Of a stretch of 64,000 nucleotides of DNA, positions 25,284 to 38,893 are shown one piece after another (position 1 is the first letter of the stretch; every line of letters begins with the position of its first letter). The stretch is taken from the NCBI RefSeq assembly GCF_026151205.1, contig NC_087082.1, forward strand, positions 10,052,901 through 10,116,900, written 5' to 3'. This stretch comes from Bolinopsis microptera. Lineage: Eukaryota > Ctenophora > Tentaculata > Lobata > Bolinopsidae. Position numbers and translations under genes: made by a program. The notes beneath the pieces are model-generated. The model saw only the letters and a program-made list of their open reading frames with translations. It was not told where the DNA came from and did not search any database.

Positions 25284-26120
25284 GTAAAACTAAACCGATG
25301 GCGGGTTTGATCCATGAAATTCAAATTCGATATTGAAATTGAAAATGATTTGACATCAGTTTTTTTGGAATCAATTTTTAAACGATGGCGGGCCTGAGCC
25401 ACCATTATTAGCCCAAACGTTTTCACGCTGACTTATTCCCCACGATGCATATTTATTTAGTTCACGACAAGTTCTTATCCCAAGATTATTAACAATTTTA
25501 GAGTACATTTTAAAAAATCATTTTAAACACTTAGTTGGGATACTTTGGATTGAAATAACCTTGCTGGTGAGTGTGAATATTTCACCAGCACTATGGTAAC
25601 TGATAGCATACACACTATAAGTATAATAAACGCACTGCCAATGCAGTGCTGCCCCATTTTTAGCAGAAATTTAAATAACGGATTTTACACAAATTGTTGT
25701 AGCACCTATTTGAGTTGTTTTAATTTGAAGCAAATAGAACAAGAAATCAAACCTCAAAAATTAAACAGTCAAAATTCATTATCAGCCTAATACGAGCGTT
25801 CTACTACTTTGATGACTTAGCAATATAACAACTTTAGATCATTCTAATAGCTCTTAAACATTAAAGTTTTTCAATTGCGACCCTAGCCATGGTAATTAAA
25901 ATGTATATCATAACTTATACTATGCAACCATGATCTCTGCCAGATCAAATTTATATGGATGATCATATCTTGATTTCGGTAATGAAACACCTTGTCGGTC
26001 TGATAAACCCTCAACAACGATTTTCTAGCAAAATGCCATTACCAAGAGCTTACCAATAAATAGCCGCAATCGTCGTTGTAATATAGCTGATTTGAATCTG
26101 ATCACATGATCAAGTCTCCG
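25284..26120. other. 3' flank of the PH-domain gene
   Basis: No gene is seen. The region would hold the 3' UTR of the minus-strand gene ending at 26121. Confidence 0.45.
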
Positions 26121-29104
26121 CTAAGAAGGTCGCCTGGGCGGTAAATTTCGGGGTGGTAAGGGAGCTAGAGCCACATTTTGGGGGACTCTCAGTGGAAAAG
26201 GTGGGACAAAGTTTTGTTGCACATCTACTCTGAGCGTTGGAGGTGCAGCATAGATATCATCATCCTTGATTGTACAGGACGCAAATTCGTCGTGATCAAT
26301 GTAAAGGTTTTCCTCATCACTGAACACTTCATCTATTCGTAGGTTGTGGTAAAGAGGCATCGTGGATGCAGATTCTCCTCTATCTACTGACACGGAATGA
26401 GAACCCATCGGAGGGAGATAGTGTTTATCTGATTCAAGAAAAGAAGGAGGTCTGCTCGCTGGCAGAGCAGGAGCTTCCAGAGGAGCACTACTGGACATCT
26501 TCAATGAGAACCCATCCATGTATGTATCGTCATCATCTGCAGCTTGTGGTGGAAACATTATTGGTTCACCTCCCAAAGACATCTGAACTGAGAGTGTGGA
26601 GGATCCACCTACATCACCTGCTGCCATGTAAGTGTCATCCTCTTCCTCTTCAGTGATGATAGGGTTTACTGATTTTCTGCTTTCAAGATCAGGGATGATG
26701 TTGTGGGTTGTGCTGGCTTTTCTGTCGAGCGAGCCTCTCCTTGGTTCATGTAGTGACATCACCTTCATGGCGGAGGCTGTTTCGGCCTGACATAAAAGTG
26801 TAGTGATATTAATATACAGATTAATAAAGAGTATAAGGTTAATGGGATAATTTCAGGTATTTTCCAGGCATTCGGAACGATCCTTGACGATTGAAGGTAT
26901 CCACTTTTCTCTTATATTATATACTTGAGATTTTAGAGACTTAAAGCGAATCTGATTTCTTACCATCTCATATTGAGATATCGTTAAACCGGGATCAAAT
27001 TCTCCGTATATGTCATCGTCAGGTTCTGCTATTTGGGGTACTAGTCTCAGTGATCTTTGGATACCGGGTTGGTAAACATCATCCGAATCAGAGTCATAAT
27101 CTGAGTTAGATGACGATGTGTTGCATTCGTTTTCTTGTTCGTCTGAATTTTGGTAGCCAAGGTATTCTTTCGTTTGTACATTCACATCACTGAAACATGG
27201 ATGTCAGCGAGGCAATAACAACCATGCATCTCACAATCGTCATAATAATCCGACTATAAAACTCAAAACCTTTTCAGGATAATGCACTTACGTCACTGAT
27301 GGTTTGCAGTGGTTATCAATGTGCCAGCCTAGGGAAACCATCCACTTTTTCCGTTCATACTCCGACTCAGCTGCTAAAAACCAAGCTTTTGCGGAGAGGT
27401 CGTCACTTTTCAAACAGAAAAAGTATCGGGGATCTTTGTTTGTGATGTCTGGAACACCTGCTTGCAGCTCACATCTGGATTTGGGTTTTATTTTTAATCA
27501 GCCATAATTTAATTACCAGTATCTAAATTACAAATTGGCGCTTAGTTGATGAATAGAATCTCCTTAACCAAAAACAGTTAAACTTTTATGAAAGCGGCAA
27601 TTTGAATGTGAGAATTTTTGAAATCGTTTGCAAATTCACCTGAATCTTTTTTTAAATTTTTCTTTTCACCTGAATCTTTATGAATATGCTTTACCGTGTT
27701 TTCAAACAGTTTTATGAAAGTAGCAACGTGAATCCATTTTTAAAATTCACCTCATAAAGTCGAGACAAATGTCGCCAATTGGGGAGGTCGCTTTGTCTTG
27801 TTCGTTTTTATAGATCCTCAGACCACCCTCCGTGCTCAGTCGAAAGTGGCGCTTAGTTTTGTAATCTGGTAATGTTAAATCATGTTAATTAACCAGCACT
27901 TGTCACGATGGATGTTATAAATTTTAAGAAAGCTAGTGATCATTTATGATGGCAAAGTACAATTTGGACTAATAATGTTGATATAAAAGGTTGTGTGAGG
28001 TTGAGGAATGAGGAAAGATAATTTATCTGAAATGTGCTGACAAAATATGGAGAACTTATTTTCTCACCATTTCCTTCCCTTTTATAGAGATATCCAACTT
28101 TGAACGATTGCGGCTTCAAGTGGTTAGGATCTGAAAATAAATGGAATAATATTTTTCGAAATCGAACGGTTTATTGCCAATTTAATAAAAAATTTTAAAA
28201 TATACCTGTAATTTGTCATCGTTGTAGTCTACACTCTACAGGCCATAATTTTTCAATATGGGATAGATCGCTGATAGGGGAATTAGTATGACAGGATGAA
28301 TTTAGATATTTAGCGAGGAGCAACTCAGTGCAGATTTGAACATTCGAGAAACTTTTTTATTCTGTAAACAAGGACAGTTTCCAAAAAATAATCAGGTTGA
28401 TTATTTGTCTAATTGGATAAAGAACCATCAAATAACTTAAGTTTTAAGCCTAACTTGATGTTTCAAGAATATTCAAATAGTAAAACACAATTAGAATTCA
28501 CTAATTAAATGGCAAATAAACTTAGAAACGGATTCAATGCTGCTGAACTGCCTTTTCCTTACAGATGGCTGATCCTTCAAACATAACTTCTGAATACAAC
28601 ACTGCAATCTCTTGCAAGGAAAATAGTTAAACCACCGTGTTAAATTTGATTGAGCCCCACATGTTGATAAATTGAAAGTTTACACACCCTATCGCACGAA
28701 CCTATATTAATAATTAACGGTTCCATTCCATATCCATTTCCCTCCGTCCCCATCATGGCATTGGCTGTTCTTGTCAAAGATTTTGTTGTCCCAAGTTGAG
28801 ATCTTCGTTTCGCTACCTTTTTCCGCTTATCCTTGCTGTCCAGTTGCTTGTTCGAATTATCTCTAAATCTAATAGTTGCACCTGATTTATGTTCAAAGCG
28901 GAGCGAGGATGGCGGAGAATTTTGAGAAACAGGTGGACGTTCTGGCTCATATAAGTTGGTGGGGCTTTCGTCCGTCGCTGGTCGAACAATAGTTTGTCCT
29001 TTGTTATTGAAACGAAGCTTTTGTGTAGGCGATAGATTTCCTCCTTCATTTGACGAACTGTCTTTTTTAATCTTTTTCTTGCGCTTTTTACCAAACAACT
29101 CCAT
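26121..29104 (-). CDS. PH-domain adaptor-like protein with tyrosine and proline motifs, 6 exons
   Basis: Exons (minus strand): 29104-28702, 28140-28069, 27865-27751, 27474-27292, 27189-26964, 26786-26121. Phases agree and give 554 residues. ATG 29104 follows an in-frame TAA three codons upstream. Residues 1-134 are basic (FGKKRKKKIKK). Residues about 140-260 form a PH domain: KVGYLYKREGN for strand 1, HFRLSTEGGLRIYK, then YFFCLKSDD and the closing helix AESEYERKKWMVSLGWHI. The tail is acidic with candidate phosphotyrosine sites (DDVYQPG, DDIYGEFD, DDTYMAAG, DDTYMDGF, ENLYIDHD, DDDIYAAP) and ends in a PLPPRNLPPRRPS SH3-ligand-like segment. This layout suits a membrane-recruited signalling scaffold (compare GAB, DOK, SKAP), but I cannot assign orthology. 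The first donor (GTTCGT) is weak. Exon 2 could also be entered from the 31245 exon upstream. Confidence 0.82.
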
Positions 29105-30163
29105 GTGCAATTAACGAGTTCGTGTGGGGTAAATTCTCTAGATCATGCATCTAACAGCACTTGTTTACTGTCAAATTTAAAAGTTAGGACCAATTTTATG
29201 AAAAAATTGAGTGGCTTATATAATAAATTCAAATAAAAATGAGAAACTCAATTTACTTCCCCTAACAGTTACATCTGTTACAAAGCAAGTTTTTGGCCAT
29301 ACAGACAATGTTAACTTGGTGACGGTTAGATATCGTTCACAATTTGCTAAAGCCAAATTGTAGCTGTTTAACTAAGACAATAGGTAGCAACAAAAATAAA
29401 ATACATATTGTTAGCACTGTATCAGTACAGTTTACCAAGCATTCTCCTTCCTATTGAGAGTTGCGACTGGCAATGATCTGTGATCAGTAATGTGTAGATA
29501 ATTACGTCTATATTACTATATTAGGACGCAATGAAACTACCGGACCACGATGTATGGGGACTTGCCACCCCAATCCCCATGGCAACATAGGTGAAAATAG
29601 TATACCATTAGTACTACGTCATTTTTAACTTAAATGCAAAAGCTGATGCAAAACAAACCCATGAAATTCAATGAAAACAAAAAAATGCTTTTTAAAGATT
29701 GGATCACCTCAGCAAACTCAAGTTTTACTATTACAAAGTACATACTCACTATATAGAACACTGTACTCGAGTATAGAATTGACAGAGGCCCTCATCAAAC
29801 CCACAACTCAATAGATTATCAAAGCTTAATGATGTTACAAGAATGTCATAACCACAGGAACACTGAGAAGTATCCAATTTCAAAACATATTACATGCTTA
29901 CATGTACATTGTACAGTCAGATCACAAGTGGCACTAAAGCACTAATATCAGCGAGTGAAATCCTAATCTAAGGAATTATAAGCCAAATATTCGTTACATC
30001 GTTATTCTAATTTGAAGTGTGATTATTAACCTTTCTTGATAATAGTAAATGAGATTTTATTACAATTATGACTTACAGGAACTACAAATTTTAAGTTAAG
30101 TGTGATTCGTGACGTCTAATCTGCAGGGTGATCTTAACATATCTTGTAAATGAAATTAGATTT
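29105..30163. other. 5' flank of the PH gene or intron of a longer gene
   Basis: No exon is recognised. It is either the promoter region of the 29104 start or part of a long intron if the upstream exons splice into the PH exons. Confidence 0.45.
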
Positions 30164-30966
30164 AGGGGTGTAGGAATGATTCTCTTCATGAGGGGGCCAA
30201 AATCTTAGAGCATTTTAATTTAGCACGCGCTTTGGCCACAGCCTGAATTTCAAAAACAGCAACACGTGTAATATGCCTACCTGAGAAATTTGGCAATAGA
30301 GATCATTTTCAAACACAGTTGAATATTAGGGCCTGCAATCAGCTCTTGCGAAATAAGTGTACCTTGAAAAAGGGATGCATATTGCATTTTCTCGAATAGA
30401 ATTCCAGGAAATTTGCTTCCAGAATTGAAATCTGGCGATGTGAAATGATAAATCCAGAAAGATTTTGTTGTGCCAATTTAATTATTAAGGGTCAAAGGAA
30501 AAGTCCTGCAAATTTTGAAAAATATTCTTACAGTAAAAGGTCTCACTCTCAAAGAGGGTACAACATGCAAGGAGGGAGAAACTGGAACAATTCTTGGAGA
30601 ATCTGTTTTAAGGAATGAATTCTAGCAATGAGGTCATGTAAATTTGGACTACAAGGGGCAAACTGTGTCCTGCTAATTTACTCCCACGGCATAAAAGAGT
30701 AATGTTATCTGATTTTTATACTCGCTAGGCTTCTGAACTTCTGATGAATACGTCTCTTATTAAGTTAAAAAATCAGGGGTGCAGCCGTTGTACTTTAATT
30801 AAAATAATTGATCACGCCGGATAACGATTTTTTTTTATCAAAATCAGCCACCCGTTAAATATCAGAATATGCATAATATAAATTATCAGATTTTGGTTCA
30901 TGCCAGCTCACAGCTGGATTGTATCCTGCTAATTTACTTGAAAAAGTTGGCCCCTTTTCGCCCCTT

Positions 30967-30999
<33 letters not shown>

Positions 31000-31022
31000 T
31001 ACCCCCCTCTTCCTACACCCCT
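30164..31022. mobile_element. 859-bp TIR element with a long poly-C tract
   Basis: The left end AGGGGTGTAGGAA and the right end TTCCTACACCCCT are perfect reverse complements. The 5-bp GATTT occurs immediately outside both ends and looks like a target duplication. An uninterrupted C run (about 30 bases) begins at 30968, close to the right end. There is no transposase frame. Confidence 0.88.
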
Positions 31023-31244
31023 GATTTAATTACACATATGACTGACAGGTGCAAATAAGTAGAATTGTAAAATTCCCCTTCGAAACTAACAGTAATTCAG
31101 GCACTGGATCCTTTAGAATGCTAATTCCTCGTGAAATTAATGAAGGGCTGTAATCCTTCAATAGTTTGCTGATTAGGGGTCCTTGCTATGGCTCTAGCGC
31201 TGTCAATTTCAATGACCGTTACAACTGAACAAGTAATAACTGAC

Positions 31245-34200
31245 CTGCTTCTCGTTTGAGAGCAGCCCTTCGAGCTTCGTTCCTTTTTCTTTTCGACACC
31301 GGACTTGGAGAAGGAGACTTACGGGATCTATCTGAGTCTGACTCACCTGCAAAATATCAAAACTGAGCAAAAATAAATATGCGTATAAATCTTTCTTGTG
31401 GATTTACCTTTATAGAAATGTTTTGTCATGATAGCAAAGCAAATGTAGATGAACAACACGATTTTACAGCTGCAAGAATTTAAATTAACTTGATGCTGTT
31501 TGAACTATATATGAACTATTTTTTTCAGTGAAGCTAGAATTGTCAAACATAAACTCCACAAGAATGTTCATCAAAAATGCTTCACATCAAAAACCATCCC
31601 TCTTATATCATACAAACAACTACGGCTTTAAAAGGTGCTCTCAAATCGTATGTATATTGCTTCACGGCCCAAAAAGATTCTTCCCGGCCATTTCAAAACA
31701 AACATGCTCCCTAGCTAACAAAGATGCTATCCGCAGTGTTGCAGCTTCTACCTTTAGGTTGAGATGAGAGATACAATTTCCCTCTTTCACCGTGCAATTC
31801 CATACTAACCCTACTCTTCTTTTTTCTCTTCGACGTAGGGGTGATATGAATTGAGGGAACTCTCATGGGCTTGCTTTCTTTGGCTCTTTCATTGGCTGGG
31901 TTGTCATCATAATCAGGGTCGTCCTTAGAGAGTGAATTTTCCAATTTTAATCCATTCGATTTTGTTGATGAATCTGATATTTTTGGTTGTTTGAAATCAT
32001 TTTCTGATCTATCTCTTGTGCCATTTCCTTTTAGCTCTTTGCTTTTTCTCAAGTTAGGCATCCCAGAAAGATGAATTTTACTTTTGGATAAATGGATCGT
32101 ATTCGTATCGTTTTCTTTTGAGCCATCTCTGCCAGGACTTTTGTTCTTTGTACAGGGGAGGGCAGTGCCAAAACCTTCTGGAATTTCCCCACCGTCAATC
32201 TCTATGCTGTTTAGAACGGTAGTTACATTGACTTTCTGTTCAGCCGGAGGAGGCAAAGATTCTGTTTCTATTTGAAGAGTTGGCGAGTCTGATTCATCAT
32301 CTATAGTTGTTTCACCACTTTGTTCTGCTTTCCTTATTTTTTGATTCCCCCTTAATCTGGCTGTGAACCACGAAAACTTGGATATCTTTGCAGCGTTCCT
32401 TCTTGTTTCGTCGGATGTACCTTCTTTAAGGCTAAATATAAATCTATCATCATTTGGTACTGTCCCGACTAAATTCAAATTAACAGGCTTAGTACCTTCA
32501 GGTTCGATGAATGCTGTTTTCTTGTCCTCCTTGAAGGGTCTTGGAGGAACGTTTGGCCGGATCCTCTCTGCCGCCATTACTACTTTAGTTGCTGCTCTGA
32601 AATCAATCGCGCTCTCTTTGTGGTCACCTTTTGAAACTTCCTTCCGTTTTGATGATTTATTACTTGATTTTTTTACTTTTGGTGTTTTCTCCGGCACTTC
32701 AACTTCAAAGAGTGGTCCCCGCTGGTCTTAGAGGAACGTTTGGCCTTTGTTTCATCGCTTTAATTCCCGCTACAGCATTACTGGCTGCTTTTAGTTTTAG
32801 AACACCTTGAGGTCTTTTAGGTACCTCGGGCCGTACTTTCTTTTTATTGGCCTTATTAATCTCAACTTCATTTTTTGTTAAAACAGTGACTTGTTCTTGA
32901 ATTCTGAGGTCCACATTTGCAGTGGGCTCCTGGGATTTCTTGGTATCCAGTGAAACTGAATGACTTGGTACTGGAGCATTAATATTCCCGGATACTACTA
33001 CCTTATTTTGTGACCTCCTCTTTCCTGATATCTTATTAATCCCCCTCCTAAATGAAGCAGTAAGCTTACTTTTCCCTCTTGAAAAGCCTCCCAACGACTC
33101 ATTCGAAAGAATGAAACTGCGTTTGGATCCTGTTGGAGAGCTATCAGGAGCAAGCTTACAATCATCGACATGAATTACATCTGAAACATGTCCAGATATT
33201 TCACTCGTCGACACCGCATAATTTCCTGTGGTCAAAGGAATACTTTTTCACCTCAGATAATGGCTTTGGAGTCCTTCTGAAGCTCCAGATTTTCTTCTGA
33301 GATTTCTTAGCTTTTATTTCAGTTGAACTAGATATAGTGCTATCAGGCACCTCGTTGATTTGGTGCTGAGGATGTTTGCATTCAATTTCGTATTCATTGG
33401 TACCTTTTCTATCAATAAATTCCGAAACAGGTCTTTTGGTGTCACTTGTTGATTTTGAGCCATTCTCTGAAGTTGAGGGACAACTTTTTGTTCTAGCCAC
33501 AGATTTGGAGGACCTTCCGAATACACGTTTTGAACTTTTCTTAGGTTGACTGGCTGGTAGGTTGCTGATTTGTTGTTGAGATTGCTGGCTTTTAGTTTCA
33601 TCCATTTTGACGTCTTCAGAGGGAATTTTCTCCAAGGAATTCTGAATATCCTGAATTGGCTCAGCAGCTGGTTTACCTTGCACAGATTTCTGAACGTTAT
33701 CCGGTATATCGATCTGGGGCCGTTGTTTAGCTGACCTTTTAGACATCCTCGCAACTACACGAAGGAACCCCCATTTTGTACCAAAATTGGTATCTTCAGG
33801 AATAGTTACGATGGGTTTTGCAGGCTGGTTTGTATTCTTAGTTAGGTCAGCATCCCGTGAGTCTGACATCTTTACAGTAGCAGTTTCGTTAGTGTCTGAC
33901 TTTTCCACCAGACGCGAAAAGCTTACAGGATCAATGTAAATTGGATCAAATTCTTTCTTAGATTCGATTAAAGTATTTGCAGTTGCACCACTGCCTCTGA
34001 CTGCTTCCTCATAGAATTTGGCGTCAGATTCATCAGTGGGTGAACCATCCACAGTTTTCTTTTTTCTTTTTGAGGATTTTGATTTGACGTTACTTTTCGA
34101 TTTTGTTCCTTTATCTGTAGATGACAAATTAGACTTAGATTTTGACTTCGGTGGTTTAGGCTTGTATTTCGGAGGGCTTGGTTTTGAAGAACTTTCTGTC

Positions 34201-36048
34201 GTAACATTAAAGCCGTACTCTTCTTGCTTATTTATTAATTCTTCAGCATTTGCTTTCAAGTCGTTTTTGTTGAAGGTTAACATTTCCTTTTCTAGTTGTA
34301 CCCTTAGACTTAATCTTTGGTGGTTCAGGATTGTACTTTGGAGGTGGTGGTTTCGGACTCCTAGGAAGAGAGATTTTTGGTGTCTCTGTTTTATCCACCT
34401 TCCTATTCTTCACTTCTTTCATAACTTTTAATAATGAGGACCAAGCTCCGTAACCAGCTCCCAGATTTACATGTTCTACAATAAAATGGTAGATCATTAT
34501 AATGTACTAATGTAGCTGTTGAGAAAATAACTATATCGCTTGGAGACGTAAGCAGGTATAAAGCTGTAAGAGCTAGATCGTGGTGTTATTGTTAAGTACC
34601 ACCTACAGCTTGCCTCTCAGACTAAGTATGTTCTCGTATGCCAAATAGTTAGTACTTTAGTACAGCGATATACCTAAAATCACGCACGCTCTTTGATTTA
34701 ACGGATATCACTAACTATTTCACTAGTATAAGTACCAATCTTTAATATGATCTGGGATGATATAAACAGAAACAAACGAACAGAAACGAACGAATAGAAA
34801 TAATTGGCAATTGGCATTCGAAATTTAAAGTAGAAGAGTTTGAACCGTCAAAGTTCAAAATTTTAAACATGATAAAAATTAAGCCCGCCCAGGTCATTTT
34901 CGTGCGAATTAGAACTGCACAAATTGTCGAGTAAGTCGAATGGGATGCATCAGTTTGTCACCACCTCACTATTACTTCTAAAAAATAGTTCAAATGTGCA
35001 TGTCGACCAAATGACAGTCCCTTCTGATCAAGAAAGTACTGAGGGCCCGAGTGTTTTCATCGGGGGTCAAATCTGAAAACAACAAAAACAACAACAGAAA
35101 ATAAATAAAATTAATTGAGAAATAATAATTCCACTTTTATAAACTCACACTGTGAACGACTTTGGGGCTTAAGAAGAAAGCTCGAATCAAGGGTGATAAA
35201 AGCGGTCCGATCGCGAGAAACAGCACTCTCATTTCGATTTGCTTGAAAATCTATATTTCTGCATGTCTTCTGTTGAGAATCTACATCTCTGCAAGTCTTT
35301 TGCTGAGGCTTTAAAATCGAACTCTGAAATGCACCGGAAGGGGCAAATAAAGGGGATATCATAAGATCAAAAGAAGGATTTATTAAAGAAGCTTGGGGAT
35401 CTGTTGGTTCTTCAGTCTTTCCAGGTGGAAGTTCAGGGGGAGGAGACTTAGGAAAGGAGCGGGAAGTGTTTGTGAGTGTAATCTTGATGCCATGTCTGGT
35501 TTAAATACCTGTGGTATACTACTTGGAGGACTACTCGGACATGAAGTCAAAGGTGGTCTACGTGGTAAAGACATGGACTTGCTGTGTTTTGGGACGAAGG
35601 TTGGTGATTTACTTATCTGCAGAGACATGGATGAGGCACGAGGAATGGGATTATAGTCAGACTCAGAATCTGCTTCTTCTGCATCTTCATCCTTCAGGAC
35701 AGATGAAGAGCTGGGAGGTGTAACAAATCTCCTTGGAGTGGGAACAGGCTTCATTTTCCCCTTGGTATTGGTACCTCGGGAAACCTCTAAACAAAATCTT
35801 CCAGGCTGCTCAATACTAACAGTTCCTATGTCAGTAAATTCACTGGAAGATACATCGATCAACTGACTTTGCTGGTATTTCGCAAGAATTTTTGCATCCG
35901 GAGGAGTATGTTGAACCTCGATATCAAGCCGCTTTTTCGCATGCTTCTGGAGCTTGGCGCCAGATTTGGTCAGACCTTTTAGAGTTGATAATGTTGATAG
36001 TGTATGACTACGAGATTTGGTTTCAGAAGAGGATTCTTGGTTGCTCAT
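31245..36048 (-). CDS. Large Lys/Ser/Pro-rich putative scaffold protein, possibly the 5' part of the PH gene
   Basis: Proposed exons (minus): 36048-35509, 35446-35149 (after a 62-bp intron with a pyrimidine-rich acceptor), 35072-35040 (33 nt), 34475-31752, 31346-31245. The product, about 1,230 residues, is low-complexity and basic. It has repeated PPKYNPEPPK/PPKYKPKPPK blocks and three PxVPxRP motifs (RPNVPPRP, RPEVPKRP, RPNVPLRP) typical of SH3 ligands. The big exon changes frame three times, each needing one base to be skipped: near 34300, near 33230 and near 32715. These may be sequence errors, missed introns or decay. The last exon ends in phase 1 (GCAG|GTCAGT). That phase suits the PH exon at 28140; read-through instead gives a stop after eight further codons. 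The start at MSNQESSS is a guess. No catalytic domain is visible. Confidence 0.6.
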
Positions 36049-37834
36049 GCAGTTCAAATACCTGAATGGCATTGTTAGCAAACAAATTATGCTGAGCTGT
36101 GACTGATTGCGATTTTCGACGACAAAATTCCTAAGTGGGCAAAAAACAGTTTCAGAAACACTGTTGGGATGAACGCGAATATATTTTACTGTATCAAACT
36201 TCATTCGGTTCTAATCGGATTAAAGTAGTGTATAATCAGGTTAGAGCCATTGTGGCCATGGTTTCAAATATTCTGTGACCTAGATATAGATATGTCTAAT
36301 TCAATCCATTATTCACAAATAAAAATTCTGCTGTCATTCAACTTATATAATTATATAATAGTGCAAATCATTGATCTATCGATTACTTATCAAGAATTTG
36401 CTATTTCAGCCTCATTTTTACAAGGAAAACGTGACTAGTTCAAAATGCTCAAAAGTAGGGTTGACAGCTACACAATACATACAAGTACTCAACAACTACG
36501 CGACTAAACAAATATACCTAGGATGCTAAAAAATGGCAAAACAAACAGTTTACACTGCAATGATGGCACAACATTTTTGGGTCGACATTATCAAGATACC
36601 CAATCTATCATAAGTTCGGTGCAAATAATTGCTGGTAATTTACACTTACTTTACGTACGTACTTCCGCACAAAACATATCACTGAAAATAAAGTGTTAGC
36701 TTTTACGTGTTTTTGATAAGATTTTGTACCAACAACAAAAACAACTTTATAAATTTAAAATGGAATGATATTCTAGGCATTAATCAAAATACGGATCCTA
36801 TCAAACAAGTGCAATATATGAGTATTAGTCAGTCTCGTGAAAAATACCTAAATCAGTTTGGAAATGCTCATCACACCTCACGATTCATATTTCTGTCCTT
36901 TTTTTCTGTTCTAATGGTTCATTATAATCCATACCTTGCGAGTGCATCTTGTTGTGTGAATGTGTGTGTTCGTGATTTAGCTCAGCTACCCGTCTGCATC
37001 TTTGACTGGTAAAGTGTTAACGTACTGTATAGTGCTACACCTGAAGTGTGGCAAGACCACCCTCTGTCGCAATAGAGTTCGTGTCGCACTACAGCCCAGG
37101 TAACGTACTTAGAGTGAAACACCTAACCTGCCATATTTCCAAGCTCAGATCTGATCCTTCTAATTAGGACCATATTAGGTAGTGATTACTTGATCCAGTG
37201 CATTAGCAGGCTAAAGATATAAGGCTATTCACCAAGTATCTTTCTCCTAATCGCAGCGTTGAACGCAGAATGAGCCTCTAGTCTGCTATTAGTATTTAGT
37301 CGCTGATCAGGATTCATGACCTGATTTATACAGCTAGATCACATAATTAGATGCAATATTATGGCGATTTTTGGTTTTTTACCGAATTTCGTATAACAGT
37401 GCTGGTGCGTATTTTGCGCAAATTTCTTTAAAATCTCCACATAACTATTTTTTATTCTTTCATCTTTGACATTGAATTAGAATTTTTTCCCCGCACTCTT
37501 ACCGAATTAAAAAAACCTCTCTATGCCGGGTCTCTCGCGGTATAAAGCGTTTCATATACCGCATTAAGGGCCATATAATATACAGGTATTGTGTCGTATT
37601 GTGATTGAATACAGCTCGATATGTACTTACATCACCCACCAAATGCAATATGAACTACGATAAATCACATTTCTTGCACAACTCGGTTTGATTGTTGAGA
37701 AAAAGAAGAGGTCTGGTAATCCAGGTAGGCCGGTTTAGATTAGCACAATTGACAGTACAGAGAGGTTTTATTTATTACCAATGTGATTATCTTAACACCA
37801 CTGATTCATAGTTGAAATCAATAAAATGATAGTA
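36049..37834. other. Intergenic spacer
   Basis: This sequence lies between the scaffold gene (transcribed leftward) and the duplicated block. No gene is seen. Confidence 0.45.
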
Positions 37835-37920
37835 GTAGTACAGCTGCAGGCGATCGGTTCGATCTTGACTGTGCCTTTGGTGCAGTTTCTGTGAAAATCG
37901 ATAAGGCTGTACTGCAATTA

Positions 37921-38893
37921 GGGGTCATTCACATATTACGTAATCACTGTTTGAACAATTTTTACCCCCCCCCCCCCTCCCTCCCCAAGGACAAAAGCAA
38001 AAAGATCGGGAGAGACTTTAGGATCGAGGGACAATTATAGTCTTACATGTTCTGGAATTGCCGCTCACACACTACACAGTACACATTCTCGACAATCTCC
38101 AGTCACCTTAATCACATACTATTACTACACACTACACATTCTTAAATGATAATATCAAGTGTCTAAACGTACTCCATGCCATGTGATGGTTCATACTACC
38201 CTGATCATTATGATCGCCTAACATGTTTTCTTTTCGGTTTTCTGAAGTCAGTACCTAGTACAATTACATACGCCTCGATGTTTGTACGATTTTGGAGTCG
38301 ATGCTTTCCCATTGTAATGCGATCTCGGAAGGCAGGCCTCCCCTTTGCAGTGCCAGGAAGCGGTAGCTCTGCCTTCAGAGGTACATACCTATCGAGGATG
38401 ACTCGGACCGAACATTTTATAAGTCAACATTTTTTCAAAGTTTTTCTAGAAACTACTTTTGTTCACGATTCATTTATTTATGCTACCCTGATCATTATTA
38501 CTATTAGCCGAAATGTTTTTTCGATTTTCGAAGTCCGTACCTACATTCAGATTTCGGAAGGCTGTGGACGTGATTGGTTCCATACCTATACTTATTGAGA
38601 ACGTGATATTTGACCCGCAGATTTAAAAGAAAATACGAAAATTTTAAGGGAAAATGCGCGATTATATGTCGAGGAGAACTTTTAAAATCGCGAATTGTCG
38701 CGAGAATGGAGAAAATCTCGATTCCGCACGTGCCGCGATTTCCTTTTGTCCTTGCCCCCCCCCCCCCCCCCCCCCCCTTCCGTAATCAGTTTTATACACA
38801 GCTATTGTGTCAAAATTACATTAGCGTAATCATTTGGAACCCCCCCCCCCCCCCCCCCCCCCTTGACTGGTTACGTAATATGTGAACGACCCC
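37921..38893. mobile_element. 973-bp TIR element with poly-C tracts, copy A
   Basis: The ends GGGGTCATTCACATATTACG and CGTAATATGTGAACGACCCC are inverted repeats with one mismatch. Flanking TA on both sides fits a 2-bp duplication. Long C runs lie near both ends (about 37966 and about 38840) and at about 38756. The internal open frames have no recognisable transposase motif. The terminus resembles MITEs common in invertebrates; superfamily not assigned. Confidence 0.85.

Noticed and set aside
35447-35508. A frameshift in the scaffold gene
   Set aside because: A 62-bp intron with GTATTT donor and pyrimidine-rich TTTCCTAAG acceptor restores the frame in phase 0.
38176-38598. A 140-codon open frame, repeated at 42900
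   Set aside because: It lies inside a MITE, has no recognised domain, and is conserved only because of the recent duplication.
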